A stretch of DNA of 64,000 nucleotides from Wohlfahrtiimonas chitiniclastica DSM 18708 (GCF_000375345.1 NZ_AQXD01000001.1:822600-886599), one strand, 5' to 3'. Shown: positions 7,978 to 19,250, counted from the first letter of the stretch. A program made the numbers and translations. Notes: generated by a model not told the origin, from the sequence alone.

Positions 7978-10900
7978 TTAGACGAATGATTTACGCGCAT
8001 TGGCAAACATACGATACCAGCCGCTGAACGTTTCCCAATCATCCGGTTTCCAGCTCAATTGATCACGCTGATACACACGCTCAGGGTGTGGCATCATGAT
8101 GGTGGCGCGGCCATCTTGAGAGGTTACGCCAGCAATTGCCTGTGGTGAACCATTCGGATTCAATGGATAGCGATCCGTCACTTGCCCTAAACCATCGACA
8201 TAACGCGCGGCCACATCAATGTTGCCCATGCCATTTTTAAAGTGCGCACGGCCTTCACCATGACTCACCACAATCGGCATCATGGAGCCTTCCATGCCAT
8301 TGAAGAAAATGGACGGTGATTTGACCACTTCCATCATGGTCAAACGTGCTTCAAATTGCTCAGACCCATTGCGCATAAAGGTTGGCCAATGCTCTGCGCC
8401 CGGAATGATTTCCGCCAACTGACTCATCATTTGGCAACCATTACAGATCCCTAAGCTCAACGTATCATTGCGCGCAAAGAAGCTTGCAAAGTGATCACGC
8501 AATTTAGCATTGAATAAAATGCTCTTCGCCCAACCTTGACCGGCACCTAAGACGTCACCGTAGCTAAAGCCGCCACATGCTGCAAGGGCATCAAAGTCTG
8601 TTAAAGAGACGCGCCCTGCAATTAAGTCACTCATGTGCACATCTTGCGCTGCAAAGCCTGCCGTATGGAAAGCTGCTGCCATTTCCACATGACCATTGAC
8701 GCCTTGTTCACGCAAAATCGCAATGCGCGGCTGCGCCCCAAGGTTAATGTAAGGCGCCGCAATGTCTTCATTGACATCAAAGGTGGTTTTTGCAAAGAGT
8801 TTTTTAAGCTCAGGCATTTCAATCAACGCAAATTCGCTATCTGCTGCCGCAGGATTGTCACGTAAGCGCTGCATGTGATGACTCACTTCGCTCCAAGCTT
8901 TTTGCAATGCCACGCCAGATTCTGCCAATAATGTCTCATCATTTGCGCGAATGGTGAGTGTATAATCATCCACCACCGTACCGATTTGATGTACTAAATG
9001 ACCCATGCCCATTGCTTCAGCAAGCGCAGTAAAGTTACCGGCAAAACTCTCATCAATTTGCACGACGGCGCCTAACTCTTCGTTAAAGAGCATGCGAAGA
9101 TTTTGCTCATGGCTTGAACCATCTGCCAACAATGCCGCTTTTACGCTGCTTAAATCAACAGTCATCCCTAAGCGACCGGCAAACATCATTTCTGCTAAAG
9201 TCGCCAATAAACCGCCATCGCCTCGGTCATGATAAGCAAGCAATTCACCTGTGGCCACCATGCGCTGCATGAGTTTAAAGAATGCGCCTAAATGCTCGCT
9301 CGATACATCCGGTGCCACATCAGACAATTGACCATTGACTTGTGTTAAAGCACTGCCGCCTAAACGCGCATGCCCTGCCCCTAAATCCACCAAAAAGAGC
9401 TGACTGTTTTCTACAGTTTTGAGCTCTGGCGTCACTGTTTTACGCACATTTTCAATCGGTGCAAAGGCGGTGATCACCAAAGATAATGGCGCGGTGACTG
9501 ACTTTTGCTCACCTTGATCTTCCCAAACTGTATTCATGGATAAAGAATCTTTACCCACCGGAATCGATAAGGATAAATCCTGACAGAAGTGCGAAACCGC
9601 TTCCACCGTGCGATAGAGTTTTTCATCTTCGCCCGGTAAACCGCAAGGCGCCATCCAGTTTGCGGACAATTTAATGCGGTTGATGTCACCAATGTCTGTT
9701 GCGGCAATGTTCGTGATGGCTTCACCCACCGCTAAGCGGCCAGAGGCTGCGGCATCAAACAAAGCAACTGGGGCTTTTTCACCCATTGTCATCGCTTCGC
9801 CGTGCGTGGTGTCAAAGCCCATTTTCGTCACAGCCACATCCGAGACCGGTATTTGATAAGGTCCCACCATTTGATCTTGATACGTTAAGCCGCCCACAGT
9901 GCGATCCCCAATGGTGATGAGGAAGTTTTTGCTCGCCACAGTTGGCAAGCGAAGCACATCATACGCACTTTTCACCAAATCCACTTGTGTGGCATTGAAG
10001 GGAATTTCTGACTCTTCCACCGTATGATCAATGCGTGTGGTTTTCGGTGGCTTGCCCAATAGAATGTCTAGCGGTAAATCCACAGGTTCATTGTCAAAGA
10101 GCGCATCTTTCACTTTTAACACGCCATCATCGGTGGCAGTCCCCACAACGGCAAATGGGCAGCGTTCACGTTCACATAAGGTTCGAAAACGCTCTAAATC
10201 TTCTGGCAAAATGGCTAACACATAACGCTCTTGCGCTTCGTTACACCAGATTTCCATGGGGCTTAAGCCCTCTTCCTCAAGCTTAATGTCACGCAAATTA
10301 AAAATGGCGCTGCGCCCTGCATCATTGACCAATTCAGGGAAAGCATTCGATAAACCACCTGCGCCCACATCATGAATGGAGACGATTGGATTTTGATCCC
10401 CAAGCTGCCAACAACGATCAATCACCTCTTGTGCGCGGTGCTCGATTTCAGGGTTGCCGCGTTGCACAGAGTCAAAGTCTAAATCTGCACTGTTTGCACC
10501 GGTTTCCATACTTGATGCCGCGCCGCCACCTAAACCAATCAATAGACCTGGGCCGCCTAATTGAATCAAGAGCGCACCCGCAGGGAAAATACCTTTTTCC
10601 ACTTGCTGTGCTTGAATGTTGCCTAAGCCGCCGGCAATCATAATGGGTTTATGATAACCGCGCACTTTACCTTTATAAGGCGCTTCAAAGGTTCTGAAAT
10701 AACCCAATAAATTTGGACGACCAAATTCATTGTTAAACGCAGCGCCGCCTAATGGGCCATCGATCATGATGTCAAAAGCGCTGCTGATGCGATCAGGTTT
10801 GCCATAACTGCCATCGTTTTGATACTGCTCCCACGACTGCACATAATTTGGGATTTGCAGATTAGAGACGCTAAAGCCTGTTAAACCTGCTTTTGGACGT

Positions 10901-11886
10901 GCACCGCGGCCGGTGGCCCCTTCATCACGAATCTCACCGCCTGCACCTGTGGATGCGCCTGCAAAAGGTGAAATGGCTGTGGGATGGTTATGGGTTTCCA
11001 CTTTCATCACGATGTGTGTGAGTTCTTCATTGAATTGATATTCACACGCATCCGCATTTGGATAAAAGCGATCAATCGTATAACCTTCAATCACCGATGC
11101 ATTGTCTTTATACGCAACCACAGTACCTTCTGGCGTTTTCTCGTGGGTATCTTTGATCATGCGAAACAGTGATTTTGGCTGTTTTTCATCATTTAAAATA
11201 AAATCTGCATTGAAGATTTTATGGCGGCAATGCTCTGAGTTTGCTTGAGCAAACATCATGAGTTCTACATCTGTGGGGTTGCGACCCAATTTTTGATAGT
11301 TTTCAACTAAGTATTCGATTTCATCTTCTGACAATGCAAAGCCAAAGGTGACATTCGCCTTTTGTAAGGCGCTGATGCCTTCCCCTAAAATGTCAATCGA
11401 TTCATAAGTGCGCGCTTGGGTGTGATGAAAGAGCGCTTCGGCTTCATCAAAGGATGTGAGCAATGATTCCGTCATGCGGTCATACAACAATGTGCCCCAT
11501 GCATTCAACTGTGCTTCTGTTAAATCGCCGCTCAATACATACGCAATGCCACGCTCAATGCGTGAAACATCATCAAAACCACAATTGTGTGCGATGTCAG
11601 TGGCTTTAGATGCCCAAGAGGAGATGGTGCCGATGCGAGGAGTGACTAAGAAGAGATGTTCGCTAGAAGAGAGCGCGGGAGGAGGATTTTGAGTGGCTGT
11701 TAAAATAGCCGAGAGAGAGGATAAAGAGGAGGATGTTAAGGGTTGTTTGCTTTCTATAAAATACCAATAGGTTGCGGTTATATTAATATCAGGCGGCAAA
11801 TTCAACCTTGCTGCATTTTGTCGAAGCTTCTCCAATCTGAAATCGGATAGCGCCAAAGAACCACATAAAGAAATAATCGAAGACAT
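7978..11886 (-). CDS. purL: Phosphoribosylformylglycinamidine synthase PurL (large fused form)
   Basis: The 1302-residue enzyme matches the fused gammaproteobacterial PurL (about 1295). It has an N-terminal PurS-like domain, tandem AIRS-type ATP domains (e.g. [20 protein letters not shown]) and a C-terminal class I glutamine amidotransferase. The amidotransferase nucleophile Cys is in [10 protein letters not shown] near residue 1146, and the His-Glu pair is in MPHPER near the end. It converts FGAR to FGAM in purine synthesis using glutamine and ATP. I set the start at [21 protein letters not shown], which aligns with known PurL N-termini. The in-frame extension upstream (to 11970) reads through the promoter and is unlikely to be translated. 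Confidence 0.96.
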   Translation of the reverse strand: MSSIISLCGSLALSDFRLEKLRQNAARLNLPPDINITATYWYFIESKQPLTSSSLSSLSAILTATQNPPPALSSSEHLFLVTPRIGTISSWASKATDIAHNCGFDDVSRIERGIAYVLSGDLTEAQLNAWGTLLYDRMTESLLTSFDEAEALFHHTQARTYESIDILGEGISALQKANVTFGFALSEDEIEYLVENYQKLGRNPTDVELMMFAQANSEHCRHKIFNADFILNDEKQPKSLFRMIKDTHEKTPEGTVVAYKDNASVIEGYTIDRFYPNADACEYQFNEELTHIVMKVETHNHPTAISPFAGASTGAGGEIRDEGATGRGARPKAGLTGFSVSNLQIPNYVQSWEQYQNDGSYGKPDRISSAFDIMIDGPLGGAAFNNEFGRPNLLGYFRTFEAPYKGKVRGYHKPIMIAGGLGNIQAQQVEKGIFPAGALLIQLGGPGLLIGLGGGAASSMETGANSADLDFDSVQRGNPEIEHRAQEVIDRCWQLGDQNPIVSIHDVGAGGLSNAFPELVNDAGRSAIFNLRDIKLEEEGLSPMEIWCNEAQERYVLAILPEDLERFRTLCERERCPFAVVGTATDDGVLKVKDALFDNEPVDLPLDILLGKPPKTTRIDHTVEESEIPFNATQVDLVKSAYDVLRLPTVASKNFLITIGDRTVGGLTYQDQMVGPYQIPVSDVAVTKMGFDTTHGEAMTMGEKAPVALFDAAASGRLAVGEAITNIAATDIGDINRIKLSANWMAPCGLPGEDEKLYRTVEAVSHFCQDLSLSIPVGKDSLSMNTVWEDQGEQKSVTAPLSLVITAFAPIENVRKTVTPELKTVENSQLFLVDLGAGHARLGGSALTQVNGQLSDVAPDVSSEHLGAFFKLMQRMVATGELLAYHDRGDGGLLATLAEMMFAGRLGMTVDLSSVKAALLADGSSHEQNLRMLFNEELGAVVQIDESFAGNFTALAEAMGMGHLVHQIGTVVDDYTLTIRANDETLLAESGVALQKAWSEVSHHMQRLRDNPAAADSEFALIEMPELKKLFAKTTFDVNEDIAAPYINLGAQPRIAILREQGVNGHVEMAAAFHTAGFAAQDVHMSDLIAGRVSLTDFDALAACGGFSYGDVLGAGQGWAKSILFNAKLRDHFASFFARNDTLSLGICNGCQMMSQLAEIIPGAEHWPTFMRNGSEQFEARLTMMEVVKSPSIFFNGMEGSMMPIVVSHGEGRAHFKNGMGNIDVAARYVDGLGQVTDRYPLNPNGSPQAIAGVTSQDGRATIMMPHPERVYQRDQLSWKPDDWETFSGWYRMFANARKSFV

Positions 11887-11926
11887 TACTATTACTCTCA
11901 AATAAAGATGGCCAGAGAAGCGGATT

Positions 11927-11954
11927 ATCATACCTGAAATTATCAGAGAAACAA
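11927..11954 (-). promoter_or_regulatory. Candidate promoter of purL
   Basis: On the minus strand TTGTTT and TATGAT are separated by 16 bases, about 40 bases before the chosen purL start. I see no clear PurR box. Confidence 0.45.
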
Positions 11955-12044
11955 ACTTCCAACCCCACAAAAATGACCGAATTTATCAATTTCTTTATAT
12001 TTTTAACAATTTACGCTATCCGATTTGAATTGCTTTGCACTCCC

Positions 12045-13607
12045 TTACGGTAACACGAGCACAGTGCCCACAGGCACACGCAATTGATTGCTTGGCAAGC
12101 GATTGATTTTCAACAAACTCTCCAATGATACCCGATAACGACGCGCAATGTCGGCAAGCGCTTCCCCACGCTGCACCGTGTGACGCTTGACTGCAGGTTG
12201 TGGTTTTGGCTTTACCACCACCTGAGCCGTTTGTACGTTTTGCTGAGATTCAAGGGATAATTCCGGAAACACCACTTGCGCATCTTTTGCTTGTGCTTGA
12301 CTCTCTAAACGCACCTCTGGCACAGCCGGCGTTGGATTCGGGCGCGCTGTAATCGTGGGCGGTGGCACAGGCGTTGGATTCACCTTTTTAGGTGGCGCAA
12401 CGGTACTGTAAACGAGCTCAACCGCAGGACGTTTTTTAAAGTACGCACGCACACCCTTCATCATATCATCGGCTAAACGATTTTGATGAGAAGCATTTTT
12501 TAGCTTTTTCTCATCATCAGGGTTTGAGATAAAGCCAGTTTCCACCAAAACTGAGGGAATGTCCGGCGCTTTGAGTACCGCAAAGTTGGCGCGTTCCACA
12601 TTTTGCTTATGCAATTTAGTGTCGCGCTGCAATTGCGTTAGGATTTGAGCGCCCAATTCATGGGATGCCTCAATGGTGGCATCTTGCGAAATGTCTAACA
12701 ACATTGATGCAATGGCATTATCTTTATCAGACATTTTCACGCCGGCAATGATGTCCGAGCGGTTCTCTTTTTCCGCCAACAAACGCGCTGCTTCACTCGA
12801 TGCGCCTTTTGTGGACAACACATAAACCGATGCGCCCCAAGCAGAACGATTGAGCGCCGCATCGGCATGAATGGAGATGAACATGTCAGCCTTTTGGCGT
12901 TTTGCAATCAACACGCGTTCACGCAGCGGAATGAAACGATCACTGTCACGCGTCATCACAGCTCGCATGCCAGGCTCTTTATTAATGCGATCCCGCAATT
13001 TTTTACCAATCGCTAGCACCACATCTTTTTCACGCGTTTTGTTTTGCCCAATCGCGCCGGGATCTTTCCCGCCGTGCCCAGGATCAATCACCACAATCAC
13101 ATTCTTTTTAGGCACTTGCTTGGCCACTTGTACGCTCGATTGCTCAGCCACCACCATTTCAGAGCCGCGGGCAATCGCACTGTCACGCGATACGGCCGTT
13201 GCGCCTTGGCTGATCATGATCACCAATTCATAGCCTTGTTTGCCTTTGACTAAAGCCGTTGTACCCGGCACCGATTGCGTTAAATCCACCACAATGCGTA
13301 AATCGGTGCCTTGCTGCGTGCCTAAACGCACACCTGCAACATTTTTGCCAGCAATCGGCAACGATTGCACTTTATTGCGCAGCTGTGCATTCGGAATGTC
13401 CACCACCAAACGCGGCGGACTGTCTAAACGAAAGCTGGTAAAGGTTGTGCGTTCATTCAACGGAAAGACAATGCGCAGGTTCCCATCGGGCGTTGTGGTG
13501 CTCGCCCCTTGACCCACTAATGTCACGGCAAAAGCCACATGCAACGAACTGATCAAAACAATCAGCACACCGATGCAGCGCGATAATGTGTGTAAAGCCT
13601 GTTTCAT
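12045..13607 (-). CDS. N-acetylmuramoyl-L-alanine amidase with AMIN and LysM domains (AmiB/AmiC-type)
   Basis: The 520 residues run as follows: a signal peptide (about residues 1-28), an AMIN domain (about 30-130) and an Amidase_3 zinc hydrolase beginning IVVIDPGHGGKDPGAIG. The Glu ligand follows (TREKDVVLAIGK), along with SIHADA and the catalytic VETGFISN. A Pro-rich linker leads to a C-terminal LysM (HTVQRGEALADIARRYRVS). Such periplasmic amidases cut septal peptidoglycan for cell separation and are activated by EnvC/NlpD-type proteins. The LysM end is like some AmiB proteins and unlike E. coli AmiC. An alternative GTG start lies one codon upstream. It begins 2 bases after the TPR gene's stop, so the two are co-transcribed. 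Confidence 0.9.
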   Translation of the reverse strand: MKQALHTLSRCIGVLIVLISSLHVAFAVTLVGQGASTTTPDGNLRIVFPLNERTTFTSFRLDSPPRLVVDIPNAQLRNKVQSLPIAGKNVAGVRLGTQQGTDLRIVVDLTQSVPGTTALVKGKQGYELVIMISQGATAVSRDSAIARGSEMVVAEQSSVQVAKQVPKKNVIVVIDPGHGGKDPGAIGQNKTREKDVVLAIGKKLRDRINKEPGMRAVMTRDSDRFIPLRERVLIAKRQKADMFISIHADAALNRSAWGASVYVLSTKGASSEAARLLAEKENRSDIIAGVKMSDKDNAIASMLLDISQDATIEASHELGAQILTQLQRDTKLHKQNVERANFAVLKAPDIPSVLVETGFISNPDDEKKLKNASHQNRLADDMMKGVRAYFKKRPAVELVYSTVAPPKKVNPTPVPPPTITARPNPTPAVPEVRLESQAQAKDAQVVFPELSLESQQNVQTAQVVVKPKPQPAVKRHTVQRGEALADIARRYRVSLESLLKINRLPSNQLRVPVGTVLVLP

Positions 13608-13609
13608 CA

Positions 13610-15289
13610 CTACTGTAAAACCTCTGGATACTGTTTAAGCAAGGCCAATGTTTCAGGATGGGTGGGTAAAAGGGCTTGCAGCTGTTCAAATAATGCACGC
13701 GCTTGATCAATGGATTGCTCCTCAATCAATAACGCAATGTAATGGCTGATGACATCGGGCTCTTTTAAGCGATGGAATGCTGGCACTATGTATTGGCGCG
13801 CTTTGACATAATCTTTTGCTTTAAAATATGCCCAGCCTAAACTGTCCATAATGGCCGGTTCATCGGGTGCAAGGTTAATCGCTTTTTGCAAATAACCCAT
13901 CGCTTTTTTCTCTTGCGCCGCTGTTTTGGCATTTTCTAAGAGCATATAACCATAACCATTGAGGGCTAAAGGATCATCCGGATGCTTATTGAGCCAAGCT
14001 TTGAGCACCGTTTGCATTTGGGCAGGTTTTTGCATGCCCTCATACGCGATCGCCTTATAATATGAATAGGTGAACACTTCATAATTGGTCACCACATCTA
14101 AAATTTCAGCATAAGGCAACAAGAGCTGATAATCAAAAGATGCCTCAAGCATCTCTAATTGCTGATTATACAAATATTCTGCACGATCGGGAAATTTAGT
14201 GCGCAGTTCATCAAAAATTGCTAAGAATGTGGCATATGATTTTTTCTTCAATGCCATGTCAGCTTCAGACAATAAACGCACCACTTGCACATCGATCACA
14301 TTCACATTGGGCAACACATCATACAAATCGCCCATGCGCCCCGCTGAACGTGCAAAGTCAGCCATTTTGTAGATCACATCCACATAATCGCCCTTGAGTT
14401 GAACCATTTTATCTAAATGATTTCTAGCAGCCTCACTGTCTTGATACGCAAAATAGAGGAACGCTAATTGCCCTTGAACTCGTGCATTATTAGGGTAACG
14501 TGCTTCGAGCCCTTTTGTGTACTGTAATGCACCGGAATAATCAAATTGATTGATGAGCCCTTGAGCATATTCAAGCTTTAAATCCACATGATCGCTTTTC
14601 TCAGCGGCCGCTTTCACAATGGCCAGCCCCTTTTGCGGCTCATTTAACAATGCATACACATACATTAATAAGGCGTAATTCACTGCGCTGTTTGGATCTG
14701 ATTCAATCACGCCCGTTAAATACATCAAAGCTTCATCATATAAGCCATTGTCCACTAAGAGACTCGCTAAAAGTGGCGTCACATCCGGTGAATAATCGTT
14801 CATTTTCGCAATTTGACGATAAATCGTTAAAAATTGTGCCGGCGCAATCGCCCCTTTTAATTCACGATACAAAAAGTGAAAACCATTGTCGTCGGGTTGA
14901 TCTTGTGTGTAGAGCATCGCAACACGATTCATCACAGCCGCCGCTTTACCATTGTCATTTAAATGGGCGTAAATGATGGCTTCAAAGAGCAACACTTCGA
15001 TGTTATCGGGCTCATCTTCTAAAATTTGATTCAATAACGAGAGGGCTTTGAGATAATCGCCATTGACATAGGCAATGTTAAACTGCTGTCTGAGCACGTA
15101 GGCAATGTTATTGTCTTCAGTGACTTTTGCAAGATAATTCTCTGCAGTTTCTAAATCATTGCGTTGAAATGCCAACTCACCCAATAAGAAATTCAGCATT
15201 AGGTTGTCTTGCTTTGGCTCGTTTGCACTGGCGCTGCCCATTGAAATGAATAGCCCAACCACAAGCCCGAGTGTCATCTGTTTGATCAT
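13610..15289 (-). CDS. Secreted TPR-repeat protein
   Basis: The 559 residues start with a cleavable signal peptide (GLVVGLFISMGSASA) followed by tetratricopeptide repeats over nearly the whole length. The clearest, near residues 450-500, reads ALNGYGYMLLENAKTAAQEK and then PDEPAIMDSLGWAYFKAKDY. TPR arrays are protein-binding scaffolds, and the signal peptide places this one in the periplasm. It is co-transcribed with the downstream amidase (2-base gap), so a link to cell-wall processing or amidase control is possible but unproven. No family name beyond TPR is recognised. AGAGAGG precedes the ATG. Confidence 0.85.
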   Translation of the reverse strand: MIKQMTLGLVVGLFISMGSASANEPKQDNLMLNFLLGELAFQRNDLETAENYLAKVTEDNNIAYVLRQQFNIAYVNGDYLKALSLLNQILEDEPDNIEVLLFEAIIYAHLNDNGKAAAVMNRVAMLYTQDQPDDNGFHFLYRELKGAIAPAQFLTIYRQIAKMNDYSPDVTPLLASLLVDNGLYDEALMYLTGVIESDPNSAVNYALLMYVYALLNEPQKGLAIVKAAAEKSDHVDLKLEYAQGLINQFDYSGALQYTKGLEARYPNNARVQGQLAFLYFAYQDSEAARNHLDKMVQLKGDYVDVIYKMADFARSAGRMGDLYDVLPNVNVIDVQVVRLLSEADMALKKKSYATFLAIFDELRTKFPDRAEYLYNQQLEMLEASFDYQLLLPYAEILDVVTNYEVFTYSYYKAIAYEGMQKPAQMQTVLKAWLNKHPDDPLALNGYGYMLLENAKTAAQEKKAMGYLQKAINLAPDEPAIMDSLGWAYFKAKDYVKARQYIVPAFHRLKEPDVISHYIALLIEEQSIDQARALFEQLQALLPTHPETLALLKQYPEVLQ

Positions 15290-15332
15290 AATGGCGGTTT
15301 TCCTCTCTGATATTTCGGCTCAATTCTACACT

Positions 15333-15355
15333 AAAAAAAGCGGGGTTTCTTCCCC
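15333..15355 (-). terminator. Terminator-like hairpin in the leader of the TPR-amidase operon
   Basis: On the minus strand GGGG-6-CCCC is followed by GC and a run of seven T, 44 bases before the TPR gene start. The stem is short. It might be an attenuator or it may stop antisense transcription from the elbB side. Confidence 0.35.
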
Positions 15356-15454
15356 ATATCGAATTCTTTGCATTTAGCTATAGCAATCTACAAAAATAGT
15401 CGATATGATCAAATGAATCGCAAATAAAAATAAATTTTACGGGGAGAGCATGAA

Positions 15455-16135
15455 ATGAACAGGAAAGTTGCGTTCTTTTTATCGGGATCAGGACATTTAG
15501 ATGGCACTGAGATTACAGAAGCTGTCACCTTGCGTGTTGCCCTTGCTCAACATGGCTTTGATGTGGTGTGCTTTGCCCCTAACCGATCTCAAACAGATGT
15601 CATCAATCATCAAGAACAAGAAGCCATGCCAGAGCTTCGCAATATTTTAGTGGAATCCTCACGCATTGCCCGCGGCAACATTGCCCCCATTGATCAATTT
15701 GATGCCAGTGAATATGTTGCAGTGATTATGCCGGGCGGCTTTGGCGCTGTGAAAAATTTCACGAATTTCATTGAAAAAGGCAATAAAGCCACCTTAATGA
15801 GTGACATCGGGCGCGCCTTAAATGATGCCATTACCCATCATCTTTGGATCGTTGCCATTTGTGCCGCACCATTAGTGGCAGCGATTGCGATGCGTGATGC
15901 ACAAAAAGCTGCCACTGTGAGCTTTGGCGCCGCTGAAAATGCGGGAAATTTTTTACCCGCATTAAATGATTGGAATATCAACCACATCGACACGAAATTA
16001 CACGAAGGACACACCGATATTGAACATAAATTAATCACAAGTGGTGCTTACATGTTCCATGAAGCCACACCTTATGATATATCTTTATGTACAGGTTTTG
16101 TCATCGAAGAATTATTAAAACAGTTAACACATTAG
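15455..16135 (+). CDS. elbB: ElbB-type isoprenoid biosynthesis/glyoxalase protein (DJ-1/PfpI fold)
   Basis: The 226 residues align with E. coli ElbB: SGSGHLDGTEITEAVTL at the N-terminus, CFAPNRSQTDVINHQ, and MPGGFGAVKNF in the middle. IVAICAAPLVA contains the family's nucleophile-elbow Cys. E. coli ElbB has weak glyoxalase activity and has been linked to isoprenoid synthesis; its physiological role is unclear. GGGGAG lies 9-10 bases before the ATG. An ATG 7 bases upstream reads into a stop after two codons and is not used. It is the first gene of the plus-strand block, 21 bases ahead of hom. Confidence 0.88.
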   Translation: MNRKVAFFLSGSGHLDGTEITEAVTLRVALAQHGFDVVCFAPNRSQTDVINHQEQEAMPELRNILVESSRIARGNIAPIDQFDASEYVAVIMPGGFGAVKNFTNFIEKGNKATLMSDIGRALNDAITHHLWIVAICAAPLVAAIAMRDAQKAATVSFGAAENAGNFLPALNDWNINHIDTKLHEGHTDIEHKLITSGAYMFHEATPYDISLCTGFVIEELLKQLTH

Positions 16136-16156
16136 TCACATTGGAATTATTAGCGC

Positions 16157-17458
16157 ATGAAACGTTTGAATATTGGTATTTTAGGTTTTGGTACAGTTGC
16201 AACGGGAGTTGTGGATTTAATTAAAGAAAATCATGCGGAAATTACGCGTCGTACAGGGTACGAATTCGCGATTGAAAAAATCTTTGTGCGCTCAATGGAT
16301 CGTGACAATCCTTATGGTTTATCCCTCACCACAGATGTCAATGATGTTTTGATGAACCCAAACATCGATGTGGTGGTTGAACTCATGGGCGGCATTGAGC
16401 CAAGCTTGAGTTACATTCAAACAGCCCTTGATCACAATAAACATGTGATCACAGCGAACAAAGCCTTAATTGCCACTCATGGTAATGAACTCTTTAAGAA
16501 AGCGGCTGAAAAAGGTTTGATGCTCATGTTTGAAGCTTCTGTCGCTGGCGGTATTCCTGTGATCAAAACCTTACGCGAAAGCTTAATTGGTAACAAAATT
16601 GAGTCCTTAGCGGGCATCATCAATGGCACCGGCAACTACATCTTAACGGAGATGAAAGAGAAAGGTCGCTCCTTTGAAGATGCATTAAAAGATGCCCAAG
16701 CCTTAGGTTATGCAGAAGCTGATCCGACCTTTGACGTTGAAGGCATTGATGCTGCCCATAAACTCACCATTTTAGCTTCCATTGCCTTTGGCATTCCCTT
16801 GCAATTTGATAAAGTGTTCATTGAAGGCATCTCTTCTTTAGAAACTGAAGACATTCAATATGCCAATCAATTAGGCTACACCATCAAACATTTAGGCATC
16901 GCGAAATATCTACCCGAAGGCATTGAAATTCGCGTGCATCCCACTTTGATTCCAAAGTCCGAGCTCATCTCTAACGTCAATGGCGTGATGAATGCCGTGT
17001 TGGTCAAAGCCAATGGCGTTGGCCCCGTTTTAAGTTATGGCGCAGGTGCAGGTGGCAAACCCACAGCGTCTTCTGTGTTATCTGACTTAGCGGACATCTC
17101 ACGCATGTTAGATGCTGATAAAGAGCACTATGTGCCCTATTTAGCCTTCCAAAATCAAGCGCTCTCTAATGCGCCCATTCTGCCACAAGCAGAGATCCAC
17201 ACAGCCTACTATTTAAGAATTAAAGCTGTGGACCAACCTGGTGTGCTTTCTGATATTACCCATATCCTAGCTCAGCATGATATTAGTATTGAATTGATGA
17301 TCCAGACAAAATCTGTTGATGACAATCTCGCTAATATCATTATGACAACGCATGAAACGAAAGAACACTCGATTCTTGAATCCTTACGCGCGATCGAAGC
17401 ACTCGCAAACATCCGCGGCAAGGCGAAGTTATTGAGAATCGAATCTTTCAGGTCATAG
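16157..17458 (+). CDS. hom: Homoserine dehydrogenase (monofunctional, with ACT domain)
   Basis: The 433 residues have an NAD(P)-binding Rossmann start (GILGFGTVATGV), the homoserine dehydrogenase core with NGTGNYILTEM and AEADPTFDVEGIDAAHKL, and a C-terminal ACT domain from about 350 (YLRIKAVDQPGVLSDITHIL). It reduces aspartate semialdehyde to homoserine, the branch point to threonine and methionine. The ACT domain is the usual site of feedback inhibition. It is not fused to aspartate kinase, unlike E. coli ThrA/MetL. The ribosome site is weak (GGA 13 bases upstream). The ilv genes follow on the same strand. Confidence 0.95.
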   Translation: MKRLNIGILGFGTVATGVVDLIKENHAEITRRTGYEFAIEKIFVRSMDRDNPYGLSLTTDVNDVLMNPNIDVVVELMGGIEPSLSYIQTALDHNKHVITANKALIATHGNELFKKAAEKGLMLMFEASVAGGIPVIKTLRESLIGNKIESLAGIINGTGNYILTEMKEKGRSFEDALKDAQALGYAEADPTFDVEGIDAAHKLTILASIAFGIPLQFDKVFIEGISSLETEDIQYANQLGYTIKHLGIAKYLPEGIEIRVHPTLIPKSELISNVNGVMNAVLVKANGVGPVLSYGAGAGGKPTASSVLSDLADISRMLDADKEHYVPYLAFQNQALSNAPILPQAEIHTAYYLRIKAVDQPGVLSDITHILAQHDISIELMIQTKSVDDNLANIIMTTHETKEHSILESLRAIEALANIRGKAKLLRIESFRS

Positions 17459-17500
17459 CATATTTAAAACAAATAGATACACACAAAACAGAGGTAAACC

Positions 17501-19243
17501 GTGAAATCTTCAGGTGCAGAAATCATTATAAAGTCTCTTATCGAGGAGAAAGTAGAATATATATTTGGTTATCCAGGGGGGGCTGTACTACCACTTTACG
17601 ACACCATTTATCAACAAGATGAAATTAAGCACGTCCTCGTCCGCCACGAGCAAGCAGCAGCCCATGCGGCTGATGGTTATGCGCGCGTGACAGGCAAACC
17701 CGGCGTTGTTTTACTCACATCTGGCCCAGGGCTCACCAATGCTGTCACCGGCATTGCCACAGCTTATATGGACTCCATTCCAATGGTGGTCTTTTCAGGT
17801 CAGGTGGCCACAAGCTTGATTGGTAATGATGCGTTCCAAGAAGTGGACACCATTGGCATCACCCGTCCTTGTGTTAAACATAACTTCCTAGTCAAAAACG
17901 TTGAAGATTTAGCGATTACGATTAAAAAAGCGTTTCACATTGCCACAACGGGTCGCCCTGGCCCTGTGGTGATCGATGTGCCCAAAGACGTTCAGGTGGC
18001 TTTAGCAAAATTCAGCTATCCGAAAAAGATTGCCATGCGCTCTTACAATCCGATTGTCAAAGGTCATTCAGGACAGATCAAAAAAGCCTATAACCTTTTG
18101 ATGACGGCAAAACGCCCGATGATTTATACCGGCGGCGGTGTGATTTTAGGTGATGCTTGTGATGAATTAGTCGAAATGGTTCAACGCTTAAATGTGCCCA
18201 TCACCAACACATTGATGGGCTTAGGGGCTTATCCTGCTTCAGACCGCCAATTCGTGGGCATGCTTGGCATGCACGGCACCTATGAAGCGAACATGGCGAT
18301 GCACAATTGTGACGTGCTCTTTGCCATCGGTGCGCGTTTTGATGACCGCATCACTGGCGTGCTTGAGCACTTTTGCCCACATGCTAAAATCATTCACATT
18401 GACGTTGATCCTTCATCGATTGGTAAAAATGTGGTGACGGACATCCCATTGGTGGGTCAAGTTAAACCGATTTTGACAGAGTTTTTAGAGCTCGTCAGAA
18501 GTGGTGAAAAGCAACTCAATCAAGAAGCCTTAGCGAAATGGTGGAAAACCATTGATGATTGGCGCAAAATGGATTCTTTAGGCTATGACTTAACGCCCGG
18601 CATCATTCAGCCTCAACAAGTGGTGGAAGCCTTATATAAAGTGACAAAAGGCCAAGCCATTGTGACCACCGATGTGGGTCAGCATCAAATGTGGGCAGCG
18701 CAATATTATAAATTTGACAGCCCAAGACAGTGGATCAACTCAGGTGGCCTTGGCACCATGGGCTTTGGTTTACCGGCAGCCATGGGCGCTAAAATTGGTT
18801 GCCCAGATAAAGATGTGGCGTGCATCACGGGCGATGGCAGCATTCAGATGATGCTTCAAGAGCTCTCCACCATGTTGCAATATCACACACCTGTAAAAAT
18901 TTTGAATTTAAACAACGGTTACCTTGGCATGGTTCGCCAGTGGCAAGAGTTCTTCTTTAAGAAGCGCTACTGCATGAGCTATTTCGAGTCGTTACCGGAC
19001 TTTATTGGTTTAGCAAAAGCCTACGGGCATGACGGGATTCAAATCAGAGATCCAAAAGATCTAGAACCCGCCCTTATCGAAGCCTTTAAGCAAAAAGATA
19101 AGACCATTTTCTTAGACATCATTGTGGATTCAGATGCGAACGTATTCCCCATGATTCCTGCCGGTAAAGGTCATCACGAGATGATTTTACGTGGTCGGGA
19201 TAAAATGGAAAACACAACCGTTGATGGATTGAGCCAAGTATAA
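17501..19243 (+). CDS. ilvI: Acetolactate synthase, large (catalytic) subunit
   Basis: The 580-residue ThDP enzyme begins with SGAEIIIKSLIEEKVEYIFGYPGGAV-type sequence, with the catalytic Glu in VRHEQAAAHAADGYAR. The ThDP/Mg motif is ITGDGSIQMM...NLNNGYLG. It condenses pyruvate with pyruvate or 2-oxobutyrate, the first common step of Val/Ile/Leu synthesis. The start codon is GTG, with GAGGTAA 3-4 bases before it. The 42-base gap from hom has no room for a leader-peptide attenuator of the E. coli ilv type. The regulatory subunit gene follows after 7 bases. Confidence 0.95.
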   Translation: MKSSGAEIIIKSLIEEKVEYIFGYPGGAVLPLYDTIYQQDEIKHVLVRHEQAAAHAADGYARVTGKPGVVLLTSGPGLTNAVTGIATAYMDSIPMVVFSGQVATSLIGNDAFQEVDTIGITRPCVKHNFLVKNVEDLAITIKKAFHIATTGRPGPVVIDVPKDVQVALAKFSYPKKIAMRSYNPIVKGHSGQIKKAYNLLMTAKRPMIYTGGGVILGDACDELVEMVQRLNVPITNTLMGLGAYPASDRQFVGMLGMHGTYEANMAMHNCDVLFAIGARFDDRITGVLEHFCPHAKIIHIDVDPSSIGKNVVTDIPLVGQVKPILTEFLELVRSGEKQLNQEALAKWWKTIDDWRKMDSLGYDLTPGIIQPQQVVEALYKVTKGQAIVTTDVGQHQMWAAQYYKFDSPRQWINSGGLGTMGFGLPAAMGAKIGCPDKDVACITGDGSIQMMLQELSTMLQYHTPVKILNLNNGYLGMVRQWQEFFFKKRYCMSYFESLPDFIGLAKAYGHDGIQIRDPKDLEPALIEAFKQKDKTIFLDIIVDSDANVFPMIPAGKGHHEMILRGRDKMENTTVDGLSQV

Positions 19244-19250
19244 GGAGACA

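Noticed and set aside
11887-11970. N-terminal extension of PurL
   Set aside because: The extra 28 codons read through the candidate promoter and are not found in the family; [14 protein letters not shown] fits known PurL N-termini.
17459-17500. Branched-chain amino-acid leader peptide before ilvI
   Set aside because: The gap is only 42 bases with no short ORF rich in Ile/Val/Leu and no terminator.
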